A DNA stretch of 64,000 nt from contig JAFRQC010000043.1 of the NCBI GenBank assembly GCA_017428805.1, positions 57,841 to 121,840 on the forward strand, in the 5' to 3' direction. The position numbers and the translations under genes were made by a program. This DNA is from Prevotella sp. Lineage in GTDB: Bacteria > Bacteroidota > Bacteroidia > Bacteroidales > Bacteroidaceae. This document shows, piece by piece, positions 53,410 through 62,576 of this stretch. The first letter of the stretch is position 1. Each line of letters begins with the position of its first letter. A model generated the notes under the pieces. That model did no database searches. It was given only the letters and a program-made list of their open reading frames with translations, and was not told the DNA's origin.

Positions 53410-56262
53410 ATGAAAGAAAAGATATATCATACATATAATAAGGTGCAAAAGTGGAGAAAGTATCTGCCGATACTTTTCACCCTTTCGCTTTTTCACCTTT
53501 TCACCTTTCCAGCCTCTGCCCAGATTGACTATAGCTATACGAAGGAGAACCCGGTGATCATTGCCAGCGACTGGGATTTCCCGCCATACGAATATAGCAA
53601 CGACCAAGGCGAGCCTGCCGGCTATAACGTGGAGCTGCTGCAGACGATCTTCAAGAAACTTGACATTCCCTACCGCATCATTCTCCGCGAGTGGAGCGAG
53701 GCTGCGCAGACCTTCGAACGCCGCGATGCAGACCTGGTTATCGACCCCTCCTACCGTTTCCACGGAAGGCCCTACATCCGCTCGACCAATATCCTGAATT
53801 ACTACAAGGTGCAGATCGTCTCTTCCGCCGGAGCCAGGAAGGTGACGGCACTCGCCGACTTCACCCCCGAAGACACGCTCGTGCTCAAACTCGACGACTA
53901 CGCTGCCAACCGCATCGTGGACGAGCGCCATTTGGACGTTCCCATCATCTATTGCTCGCCCAAGGAAGCCCTGGCAGGCATCAGCGAGGGGCGCTACAAC
54001 TATTTCATCTGGGGCGAGGGGCCATTGAACTGGAAGAAGAAGGAACTGGCCATCGACACGTTGATCACAGGCTCTATCGACATTCCTGACGGCGAGATAC
54101 GTATTGTGGGCTACGACAAGGAACTCATCGATGCCATCGACGATGAATACGCCCGTCTGGAACAGAGCGGCGACCTTGAGAAACTGCGCGACAAGTGGTT
54201 CCATCCCGAACGTCAGCACGACGACACCTCACCCGTAGCCCTCATCGTGCTCGCCGGAGCCATCGTCGCCGTCATCATCGGCCTGCTCATGGCCCGTCTG
54301 GTGCGTGACCGTGTGCGCCAGGCCGTGCGAAAGACGGAAGACCTGAACCAGATGATGGAACAGGCACTGAACATGGGAAAATACTACGTGTTCACCATCG
54401 ACGTCGTCTCAGGCCAGATCCACAACATCCACGGTGAGCTGCTGCCCGAAGGTGAGCTGGTAAGGGAAGTCTTCTTGCCCCGCATCGACAAGAGCGACCA
54501 GGAAGACTTCCAGAAGAAAGTCGATTTGCTGATCTCTGGAGAACTCCAGCAGGCGCGCTACACCAAACGCCTGAACATCGGTTCGCTGAAAGATCCAAAC
54601 TGGATCTGGATCAGCGGATTGGCAAGCCTTGAATATGTGGACTTCAAGCCTCGTTATATCACCAACACCGCCCGTGATATTACCCAGCAGATCGAAGACG
54701 AGCGCATCAACAGCGAGCTCAGCGCAAAATACATGAAGATCTTTGAGACCAACATCATCGCCATGGCATTCTACGACAGCGAGGGCAACCTCATCGATAT
54801 GAACGACAACATGCGCAAGCTCTGCGAGGTCAATGAGGAGGCCGAGGCTTGGCTCTTCAAGACCAAGATTTTCGATACGGCTCTCGTCAAAGACCAGTAC
54901 CTGTGCGGCAGCCGCGAAGAGTTCCACGTCTGTCAGCATGCTGTATTCCCCCAGCTCGGCATTGACAAATATATTGAGCTGCGCCTCAAACCCATCTGCG
55001 ACGAAAACGGCAAGGTGAAATACTATGTGAATACCGCCCGTGAAATCACCGACGAGCGCAATATCTACCTCGAACAGCTGCGCCACAACAAGGAGATGGA
55101 GAAGACCAACGAAGCCATCAACGAATACGAGCGGCGCCTGCAGTACCTGCTCGACAACAGCCAGATGTTCATCTGGAACTTCTATCCTGAGAGCGGTATG
55201 ATCACATACACTCACTCCTCACGTAAGAATGAGTTCAGCGAGACCCTCGAAGAGTTCTTCGAAGGCATCGATATGGAGAGCAAGGAACAGGCACTGACAA
55301 ACATCAGGGCCTGCATCGGGTCACGACAGCCCTACGACGCCATCCACCACTACCGCTACACCCCGTTGGAGAAGCATCCCGTCTGGTACGCCATCAGCGG
55401 TATTCCCAACCTCGACAAGGCCGGCAAGCTAACGAGCTATTTCGGCATCGCGAGAAACATCACGTTCCTCATGGATGCCCAGGAGCGGCTGAAGCGCGAG
55501 ACCAGCCGTGCCGAGGACTCAGGACGCATGAAGAGTGCCTTCCTGGCCAACATGACCCACGAGATACGCACGCCGCTGAACGCCATCGTAGGCTTCTCAG
55601 ACCTGTTGCCCGTCATCGACACCAAGGAGGAGCGCATGGAGTTCATCCGCATCATCCGCAACAACTGCGACATGCTCATGCGCCTCATCAACGATATCCT
55701 CGAAGCCTCGTCCATGGGTCAGGCGCTGGCCATCAAGCCCGAAGAGTGCGACTTCTCGCCCATCTTCGAAGACATCTGCCAGACGCTCGCCCAGCGTGTT
55801 CAGGAGCCAGGCGTGGAGTTCGTCAAGGACAACCCCTACCCCACGTGCCCCACCGTGCTCGACAAAGGCCGTGTGCAGCAGGTGCTCACCAATTTCGTCA
55901 CCAACGCCGTCAAATACACCCATCAGGGTTTCATCAAGGTGGGCTACCATTGGGAGCGCCGCATGAAGTTCGACGGCAGCGGAGAGGCCGAAGGACTGAC
56001 CTTCTACTGCCTCGACACTGGCGCCGGCATCCCCAAGGACAAGCAGGCGAGCGTCTTCGAGCGATTCGTCAAGCTGAACGACTTCGTGCAGGGTACCGGC
56101 CTCGGACTCTCCATCTGTCAGAACATCGTCGAGCGCTGCAACGGCCACATCGGCGTCACCTCCGAAGGCGAGGGACACGGCTCTACCTTCTGGTTCTGGA
56201 TCCCCTGCGAGCGCAAGATCATCAACCTCCCGGGCTACGACACACCAACATTAAAGGCTTGA
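53410..56262 (+). CDS. sensor histidine kinase 4: periplasmic binding domain, canonical H-box
   Basis: 950 residues: signal peptide nearly identical to that of kinase 3, family-3 solute-binding domain (about 45-270; FPPYEYSNDQGEPAGYNVELL), membrane helix (about 276-298), three PAS regions (about 315-430, 440-565 and 580-690), coiled coil, DHp with FLANMTHEIRTPLNAI (His717) and HATPase (FVTNAVKYTHQG, DTGAGIP, GTGLGLSI). It is predicted active. The cytoplasmic part is a paralogue of kinase 2. It starts five bases after kinase 3, so the two are almost certainly co-translated and may pair. The stop codon lies in the first of three 22-nt repeat units. Confidence 0.93.
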   Translation: MKEKIYHTYNKVQKWRKYLPILFTLSLFHLFTFPASAQIDYSYTKENPVIIASDWDFPPYEYSNDQGEPAGYNVELLQTIFKKLDIPYRIILREWSEAAQTFERRDADLVIDPSYRFHGRPYIRSTNILNYYKVQIVSSAGARKVTALADFTPEDTLVLKLDDYAANRIVDERHLDVPIIYCSPKEALAGISEGRYNYFIWGEGPLNWKKKELAIDTLITGSIDIPDGEIRIVGYDKELIDAIDDEYARLEQSGDLEKLRDKWFHPERQHDDTSPVALIVLAGAIVAVIIGLLMARLVRDRVRQAVRKTEDLNQMMEQALNMGKYYVFTIDVVSGQIHNIHGELLPEGELVREVFLPRIDKSDQEDFQKKVDLLISGELQQARYTKRLNIGSLKDPNWIWISGLASLEYVDFKPRYITNTARDITQQIEDERINSELSAKYMKIFETNIIAMAFYDSEGNLIDMNDNMRKLCEVNEEAEAWLFKTKIFDTALVKDQYLCGSREEFHVCQHAVFPQLGIDKYIELRLKPICDENGKVKYYVNTAREITDERNIYLEQLRHNKEMEKTNEAINEYERRLQYLLDNSQMFIWNFYPESGMITYTHSSRKNEFSETLEEFFEGIDMESKEQALTNIRACIGSRQPYDAIHHYRYTPLEKHPVWYAISGIPNLDKAGKLTSYFGIARNITFLMDAQERLKRETSRAEDSGRMKSAFLANMTHEIRTPLNAIVGFSDLLPVIDTKEERMEFIRIIRNNCDMLMRLINDILEASSMGQALAIKPEECDFSPIFEDICQTLAQRVQEPGVEFVKDNPYPTCPTVLDKGRVQQVLTNFVTNAVKYTHQGFIKVGYHWERRMKFDGSGEAEGLTFYCLDTGAGIPKDKQASVFERFVKLNDFVQGTGLGLSICQNIVERCNGHIGVTSEGEGHGSTFWFWIPCERKIINLPGYDTPTLKA
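53434..53523 (+). repeat. 90-bp signal-peptide-encoding repeat, copy 2
   Basis: Counterpart of 50597-50686 in the next gene, about 94 percent identical by direct comparison. This is far higher than the identity between the two solute-binding domains, so the segment was copied or converted recently. Confidence 0.85.
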
Positions 56263-56326
56263 AACTCTCGGTTTCAAGCCTTCAAAGTCAAAGTTTAAAG
56301 CCTTGAAAGTCAGACTTTCAAGGCTT
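56256..56326 (+). terminator. three 22-nt repeat units forming the kinase-operon terminator
   Basis: Units at 56256, 56278 and 56300 are each exactly 22 bases. The first forms a 10-bp hairpin (GGCTTGAAAC/GTTTCAAGCC) that contains the kinase 4 stop. The third forms a perfect 13-bp stem (56298-56310 with 56314-56326, loop CAG) followed by a T-rich stretch to 56337. The same 22-nt unit design is seen at 11476 and 37468. Confidence 0.82.
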
Positions 56327-56374
56327 GTTTATTTTTTGCGGGCCTTTCTCTGGGAAAGGCATCATTTGTGACAT

Positions 56375-57733
56375 TTATCCAAGGATGAACGTGCGCTCCA
56401 ACCAATAGATGAAGATGCCAGCGAGATAGCCTGCGAAGGCCACCCAGGTAATGCGCTTCATATACCAGCCGAAGGTGATCTTCTCCAGACCCATGACGAC
56501 CACACCGGCCGCAGAGCCGATGATGAGCATCGAGCCGCCCACACCGGCACAGTAGGCCAGCAGCTGCCAGAAGACGCCGTCGACGGCCATGTCGCCAGCA
56601 GCCTGAACGGGATACATGCCCATGCAGCCGGCCACGAGCGGCACATTGTCGACAATCGACGAGAGCACGCCGATGATACCGGTGACGAGATAGTGGTTGC
56701 CCTCGAAGGTGACATCGAGCGTCTGACCTAACATCGTCAGGGCTCCGATCGTTTCCAGACAGCCCACAGCCATCAGGATGCCGAGGAAGAAGAGGATGGT
56801 GTCCATGTCGATGCGCGACAGCATCTTCGACACGCGCTTCTGGGTATGGGAGTTATCAGCCGTGTCCTCGCTCTCCTGATGAATGCTCGTGTAGAAGATC
56901 TCCGTCACCGTCCAAAGCACACCCAAAACCAGCAGGATGCCTACAAACGGCGGCAGATGGGTGATGGTCTTGAAGATAGGCACGAAGATCAGTCCGCCCA
57001 CGCCAAGGAAAAAGATGGTCTTACGCTGACGATCTGAAAGACCGTCAGATTCTGAAGCAACCACTTCCTCCTGCTGCATCTCCAGTTTTCCTTTCAGCGA
57101 AAGGGAGAGGATATAGGCAGGAATCACCATCGATACCACCGAAGGGATGAAGATCTCGGTGATGACGCCCGCAGCGGTGATGACGCCCTTGTTCCAGAGC
57201 ATGATGGTCGTCACGTCGCCGATGGGAGAGAAGGCACCGCCGGAGTTGGCGGCAATCACCACGAGGGAGGCATAGATGAGGCGGTCTTTCTGGTCGCTGA
57301 CAAGCTTGCGTAGAATCATGATCATCACAATCGACGTGGTCAGGTTGTCGAGGATGGCGGAGAGGATGAACGTCATGCAGGCGATACGCCACAGCAGCGC
57401 CCTCTTGCTCGTGGTCTGCAACGTGTCGCGCACGAAGTTGAAGCCGCCGTTCTGGTCTACCAGCTCGACAATGGTCATGGCGCCCATCAGGAAGAAGAGC
57501 GTGGTGCCCGTGCTGCCGAGGTGGTGCTCGATGACCTGACTGACCGCCGAGGCCTTCATCTCACCCACGGCAGCGGCAATATAACTGCCGGGATCAATCA
57601 TGAAGAGTGTCCAGGTGGCCACAAACATCAGCAGCGCGATGGCTGCCTTGTTGATTTTCGTCACACTCTCTATGGCTATAAAGAAATAGCCGATACAGAA
57701 GACGATGATAATCGCAATCGATAATGTTGACAT
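56375..57733 (-). CDS. nhaD: NhaD-type sodium/proton antiporter
   Basis: 452 residues with 11-13 membrane helices of the ion-transporter superfamily. It has LSAILDNLTTSIVMIMI and IVDNVPLVAGCMGMYP, the two inverted-repeat DN motifs, and SGGAFSPIGDVTTIMLW. It exchanges Na+ for H+ across the inner membrane and maintains sodium and pH homeostasis. It is monocistronic and convergent with the kinase operon. Confidence 0.94.
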   Translation of the reverse strand: MSTLSIAIIIVFCIGYFFIAIESVTKINKAAIALLMFVATWTLFMIDPGSYIAAAVGEMKASAVSQVIEHHLGSTGTTLFFLMGAMTIVELVDQNGGFNFVRDTLQTTSKRALLWRIACMTFILSAILDNLTTSIVMIMILRKLVSDQKDRLIYASLVVIAANSGGAFSPIGDVTTIMLWNKGVITAAGVITEIFIPSVVSMVIPAYILSLSLKGKLEMQQEEVVASESDGLSDRQRKTIFFLGVGGLIFVPIFKTITHLPPFVGILLVLGVLWTVTEIFYTSIHQESEDTADNSHTQKRVSKMLSRIDMDTILFFLGILMAVGCLETIGALTMLGQTLDVTFEGNHYLVTGIIGVLSSIVDNVPLVAGCMGMYPVQAAGDMAVDGVFWQLLAYCAGVGGSMLIIGSAAGVVVMGLEKITFGWYMKRITWVAFAGYLAGIFIYWLERTFILG

Positions 57734-57771
57734 TTTGAATCTGAGTTATTAAATTGTTCGTAATTTGACTG

Positions 57772-57779
57772 CAAAGATA
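57772..57779 (-). promoter_or_regulatory. -7 promoter element of nhaD
   Basis: The minus strand reads TATCTTTG (followed by C), 38 bases before the ATG. The -33 region lies in a G/A-rich microrepeat and shows TTTTC rather than TTTG. Confidence 0.6.
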
Positions 57780-57874
57780 GTAAAAAGAAGTGAAAAGTGG
57801 GAAGTGAAGCGCGAAAAGTAATGTCCTTTAACTCCCTTTAACTCCTTTGTCTTCTTTAACTTCCAAAAAAATCT

Positions 57875-57882
57875 TATCTTTG
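57875..57882 (+). promoter_or_regulatory. -7 promoter element of the 57893 gene
   Basis: TATCTTTG followed by CACC; only ten bases separate it from the ATG, so the mRNA would have almost no leader. Confidence 0.6.
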
Positions 57883-57892
57883 CACCTCAGAT

Positions 57893-58501
57893 ATGAACAA
57901 CAACCAACAAGAGACGAAATGGAGTGAAAATGTGATGCTCGTCGATGCGGACTATGTGGACAAGGTCGCATTCAATCTCATCGTGAACTTCGAGCGGATG
58001 CTGGGCCGTCGCATCCCCAAAGCCGATCTGGCCAAGTGGGTGGACTGCGTAGCTCTCGACGGTGGTCTCCGGGCGGGTGGGCATGAGACACTCGTGGTGC
58101 TGGCTCACCAGAAGAGCAAGGCGCAGCTGGACAACTTTGCCCCAGGCAACTATGCCGCCGAGCTCGACGGCAAGGCGTTCAAGGACTCCCTTGGGGAGTT
58201 CGTCATCAGCGCCGTCCCCATCGAGCCTATCGCTGACAGCGAGGACTATCTGACTGAAGCCCTGCGGCTGGTGACGGCCCAGAAGGAAGTGAAGCGGGTG
58301 ATGGTGATCCCCAACGCCGAGGATCCTTATATATATAATAAGGTACGCGAGACGCTGAACCGTGTGGATGACGACGAGAAGCGTATCACCGTCTTCGCCA
58401 TGGAGCCCAAGCCGGGTGGCAATTTCCGTCAGGAGATCCTCGGCTACTCCCTCATGGCCGCCCTCGGAATCACCTCCGATGAAATCAATAGTAAATCGTA
58501 A
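57893..58501 (+). CDS. conserved hypothetical protein (possibly DUF6621 family)
   Basis: 202 residues, soluble, no signal peptide. Visible are VMLVDADYVDKVAFNLIVNFERMLGRRIPKADLAKWVDCVALDGGLR and a C-terminal VKRVMVIPNAEDPYIYNKVRETLNRV-type alternation of strand and helix. I know similar Bacteroidetes proteins only as uncharacterised. It lies 23 bases upstream of the saccharopine-dehydrogenase-family gene, so a link to polyamine or lysine metabolism is possible. Its last codons fall in a TAAATCG microrepeat. Confidence 0.75.
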   Translation: MNNNQQETKWSENVMLVDADYVDKVAFNLIVNFERMLGRRIPKADLAKWVDCVALDGGLRAGGHETLVVLAHQKSKAQLDNFAPGNYAAELDGKAFKDSLGEFVISAVPIEPIADSEDYLTEALRLVTAQKEVKRVMVIPNAEDPYIYNKVRETLNRVDDDEKRITVFAMEPKPGGNFRQEILGYSLMAALGITSDEINSKS

Positions 58502-58518
58502 ATTAGTAAATCGTAAAT
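58490..58518. repeat. AT-rich microrepeat (AGTAAATCGTAAAT, two copies)
   Basis: Two direct copies of AGTAAATCGTAAAT span the end of the 57893 gene (including its TAA) and the gap to the next ATG. It is the same word family as at 16692-16720. Confidence 0.65.
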
Positions 58519-58524
58519 AATATT

Positions 58525-59760
<1,236 letters not shown>

Positions 59761-59785
59761 TATTAACTCTTAAATTTCTAAAGCT

Positions 59786-60811
59786 ATGGCAAAGAAAGAA
59801 GAATCAACGGAGCAACTGACTCCGCAACAGCAGAAACTGAAGGCGCTGCAGGCTGCAATGGCCAAAATCGAAAAGGACTTCGGCAAAGGCGCCATCATGC
59901 GCATGGGTGAAGAGAAGATTGAGAATGTGGACGTGATTCCCACGGGTAGTATCGGACTGAATGCGGCCCTTGGCGTGGGCGGCTATCCCAAGGGACGTAT
60001 CATTGAGATCTTTGGTCCTGAGTCATCAGGTAAGACGACGTTGGCTATCCATGCCATCGCAGAGTGCCAGAAGGCTGGTGGTGTGGCAGCGTTCATCGAT
60101 GCTGAGCATGCCTTCGACCGTTTCTACGCAGAGCATCTGGGTGTGGACATCGACAACCTGTATATCTCTCAGCCCGACAATGGTGAGCAAGCCTTGGAGA
60201 TTGCAGATCATCTGATCCGAAGCAGTGCCATCGACATCATCGTCATCGACTCTGTGGCAGCCCTGACACCTAAGAAAGAAATCGAGGGCGACATGGGCGA
60301 CTCGGCAGTAGGACTGCAGGCCCGTCTGATGAGCCAGGCCCTGCGCAAGCTCACCTCGACGATCGCAAAGACGAAGACCACGTGTATCTTCATTAACCAG
60401 CTGCGTGAGAAGATCGGCGTGATGTTTGGCAATCCTGAGACCACGACGGGTGGTAATGCCCTTAAATTCTACTCCTCCGTACGTCTGGACATCCGCAAGG
60501 TGACTACGTTGAAAGACGGCGACCAGCCTATCGGCAATCAGGTGCGCGTGAAGGTCGTGAAGAACAAGGTGGCTCCTCCCTTCCGTAAGGCTGAGTTTGA
60601 AATCACCTTCGGCGAAGGTATCTCCAAGGTTGGTGAGATTGTCGATCTGGGTGTTGAGCTTGAGATCATCAAGAAGAGCGGTTCGTGGTTCTCATACGGC
60701 GATTCCAAGCTGGGCCAGGGCCGTGACGCCACGAAGAATCTCCTGCAGGACAATCCTGAACTCTGCGAGGAAATCGAGGCAAAGATCATGGAATCCCTCA
60801 AAGACAAGTAG
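59786..60811 (+). CDS. recA: recombinase A
   Basis: 341 residues. Walker A GPESSGKT (77-84), Walker [11 protein letters not shown], and the L1/L2 regions ([38 protein letters not shown]) are intact. It catalyses homologous strand exchange and LexA/repressor cleavage. It lies 25 bases after the dehydrogenase gene and is probably co-transcribed. No LexA-type box is visible immediately upstream. Confidence 0.98.
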   Translation: MAKKEESTEQLTPQQQKLKALQAAMAKIEKDFGKGAIMRMGEEKIENVDVIPTGSIGLNAALGVGGYPKGRIIEIFGPESSGKTTLAIHAIAECQKAGGVAAFIDAEHAFDRFYAEHLGVDIDNLYISQPDNGEQALEIADHLIRSSAIDIIVIDSVAALTPKKEIEGDMGDSAVGLQARLMSQALRKLTSTIAKTKTTCIFINQLREKIGVMFGNPETTTGGNALKFYSSVRLDIRKVTTLKDGDQPIGNQVRVKVVKNKVAPPFRKAEFEITFGEGISKVGEIVDLGVELEIIKKSGSWFSYGDSKLGQGRDATKNLLQDNPELCEEIEAKIMESLKDK

Positions 60812-60818
60812 TATCTTC

Positions 60819-60867
60819 TTCCCCTCCTGAGTAGGAGGGGTGCCCGAAGGGCGGGGTGGTCTGATCC
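60819..60867 (+). repeat. double-hairpin repeat, copy E (after recA)
   Basis: It differs from copies A and B at one of 49 bases (A for G in the loop of the GCCC/GGGC hairpin). It starts seven bases after the recA stop and precedes the terminator. Confidence 0.92.
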
Positions 60868-60880
60868 GCCTCAAACAAAA

Positions 60881-60909
60881 GTCGCTCCCTCATCGGGAGC
60901 GGCTTTTTT
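60881..60909 (+). terminator. rho-independent terminator of recA
   Basis: A 9-bp stem (GTCGCTCCC/GGGAGCGGC, one G-T pair, loop TCATC) is followed by six T. AAAA on the other side could make it work weakly for the opposite-strand gene as well. Confidence 0.9.
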
Positions 60910-60949
60910 ATCGAATTCTGACAGTCTGTCAGTATTATTCAATGGCTTT

Positions 60950-62377
60950 TTAAAGCGGAGTACCCTTGCCGTTCTGCCAACTAGACGAACTCTTCTTTTT
61001 CTTCGTTGTTGTCCTGCGCTTGGCAGCAGTTGTCTTGGACTTAGGCGCATCCTTCGTGTAATACTTTTCCACGACGCCAGAACCGTTGAAGTCCACAAAC
61101 AGCAGTTTGTTGTTCGAACGCTTGAACATCCAGGTGTACATACCATTCTCACCATGAGTAACATCATCAGGCTCACCAGCGGCTAGCATCACCTCATCCT
61201 CTGTGAATCCCACACTGACGTGACCCATACGGATCATACCACGGCTACCCTCGGTGGTCTCAATCTTCTTACCGGGACCTGGGGCGAAGAGATAAGAGAA
61301 GTAGTCGTCAGGCTCCTGCTCGAAGTCTTTCGAGGTGCCCGTGATGCCCTTCTGGTCGAGTGTCACATCCTTATAGAAATAGGTACCCAGGATAGAATGC
61401 TTGAACTGAGCCGTGAACTTCGTGTCATTCTTATGCGGATTGAGGGCCACAATCTGGAAGCCAATCATGCGCGGAATATTCTGAACCTTCTTAGTAGCCT
61501 CATTAAGCATCGTGGTGGGGAACTTCGTATGAACAATCCTGCCGATGTAGGCTTTATAGTTATAGCTGTTCACAGCCATAATGTCATCCACCAGCTCGAA
61601 TGAGTTGCCGAACAGATACTTGGCATTGTCCATGATGAACTCGTCGTCGCGCATACCACAGTTGGTCTTCGAGATGGCCACGTTCTGATAGAACTCATTG
61701 CCGTCCTTGTCCTCAACGATGATCTTCACAGGATAAGCACGCGTGCCGACACCCACGGCGACCACTTTCACCTCCATATCCTTATCGACAGTCACATCCA
61801 TGAATCCGTCACCGTCATACTCGGTATCGATACGATAGTACTGCGTCTTCGTGTACATCGTCCTGCCCATCAGCTTCTCACGGGCAATGTCCACATCACC
61901 CAGATAAGCCAGCGTAGGCACGCCCAGCTTGTTATAGCAATAGTCATCGAACGAGCCGCTAGGGATCTCATAATAATAGTCCCTGTCGTTGTCCGGGCAA
62001 TAGAAGTTCACGCGGTGATGACCGTCGGAACTCTCGTTATGACCCTTGTAGATCATAATCTTGTGACGCAGCGACATACTGCTCACGTCCTTTCCAGTGG
62101 CAGCGTCGGCAAATGTCTTCACCACCAGGTCATACTTCTCAGGCATCACCATGAATTTCATACCTTCCTGCCAGTCGCAAAGACTGTAGAACCTGAAATT
62201 GTCACTGATGAAATCACGGGCCGTCTCATCTTCTAATTGGTTAAGGATGGAATCGCCTGCCAACTCCATTTGCGCTTTCTGCTTGGCCCCACGAGTCTTC
62301 ACTATATAGGGATTCTCCTGGGCGGTGGCTGTCAGAAAGAGAAACGCCACACAAGTTGTCAAAAAAGCCTTTTTCAT
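60950..62377 (-). CDS. secreted protein with C-terminal BamE/SmpA-like domain
   Basis: 475 residues: signal peptide MKKAFLTTCVAFLFLTATAQ, a long middle region without a recognised family (VYDLVVKTF, YYRIDTEYDGDGFMDVTVD), then IRMGHVSVGFTEDEVMLAAGEPDDVTHGENGMYTWMF, which matches the small BamE/SmpA/OmlA fold (helix plus G-P-D turn). A basic Lys/Thr/Ser-rich tail (KSKTTAAKRRTTTKKKKSSSS) ends the protein. It probably acts in the periplasm or envelope; whether it joins the BAM complex is not shown by the sequence. Confidence 0.75.
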   Translation of the reverse strand: MKKAFLTTCVAFLFLTATAQENPYIVKTRGAKQKAQMELAGDSILNQLEDETARDFISDNFRFYSLCDWQEGMKFMVMPEKYDLVVKTFADAATGKDVSSMSLRHKIMIYKGHNESSDGHHRVNFYCPDNDRDYYYEIPSGSFDDYCYNKLGVPTLAYLGDVDIAREKLMGRTMYTKTQYYRIDTEYDGDGFMDVTVDKDMEVKVVAVGVGTRAYPVKIIVEDKDGNEFYQNVAISKTNCGMRDDEFIMDNAKYLFGNSFELVDDIMAVNSYNYKAYIGRIVHTKFPTTMLNEATKKVQNIPRMIGFQIVALNPHKNDTKFTAQFKHSILGTYFYKDVTLDQKGITGTSKDFEQEPDDYFSYLFAPGPGKKIETTEGSRGMIRMGHVSVGFTEDEVMLAAGEPDDVTHGENGMYTWMFKRSNNKLLFVDFNGSGVVEKYYTKDAPKSKTTAAKRRTTTKKKKSSSSWQNGKGTPL

Positions 62378-62411
62378 TACTTACGATCGTTAAAATAAAG
62401 AATTCTGAGTG

Positions 62412-62442
62412 CAAAGTTAGCATAATTTTGAAATATAACAAA
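62412..62442 (-). promoter_or_regulatory. consensus promoter of the BamE-like gene
   Basis: On the minus strand TTTG (62442-62439), 19 bases, TAACTTTG (62419-62412): an exact consensus match, 34 bases before the ATG. Confidence 0.8.
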
Positions 62443-62497
62443 ATAATTTGTGCCAAAATGACGTGAAGAAGACATTTTTTTATACAAAAAGCCATTT

Positions 62498-62513
62498 TGG
62501 CATACGGTTTGCT
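62498..62513 (+). promoter_or_regulatory. sigma-54-like (-24/-12) sequence upstream of dnaK
   Basis: TGGCATACGGTTTGCT fits the -24/-12 consensus TGGCAYRnnRnTTGCW at every constrained position, with GG and GC 12 bases apart. It lies 63 bases before the dnaK ATG. The -24 half overlaps one arm of a perfect 10-bp inverted repeat (62451-62460 and 62493-62502). A degenerate -7 box (TACGG-TTTG) is the competing reading. Confidence 0.4.
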
Positions 62514-62576
62514 CTCCCAATCTGCGGATTTTTGTCCAATTTAACAATGAGTATTAATTAAAAAATAATAAGAGTT

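Noticed and set aside
46373..56262. Hybrid two-component systems with receiver or AraC output
   Set aside because: All four proteins end right after the HATPase domain. No receiver motifs and no helix-turn-helix domain were found in the proteins or nearby genes.
60811..60950. Small gene between recA and the BamE-like gene
   Set aside because: The short open frames there consist of the repeat element and terminator and have no start context or family similarity.
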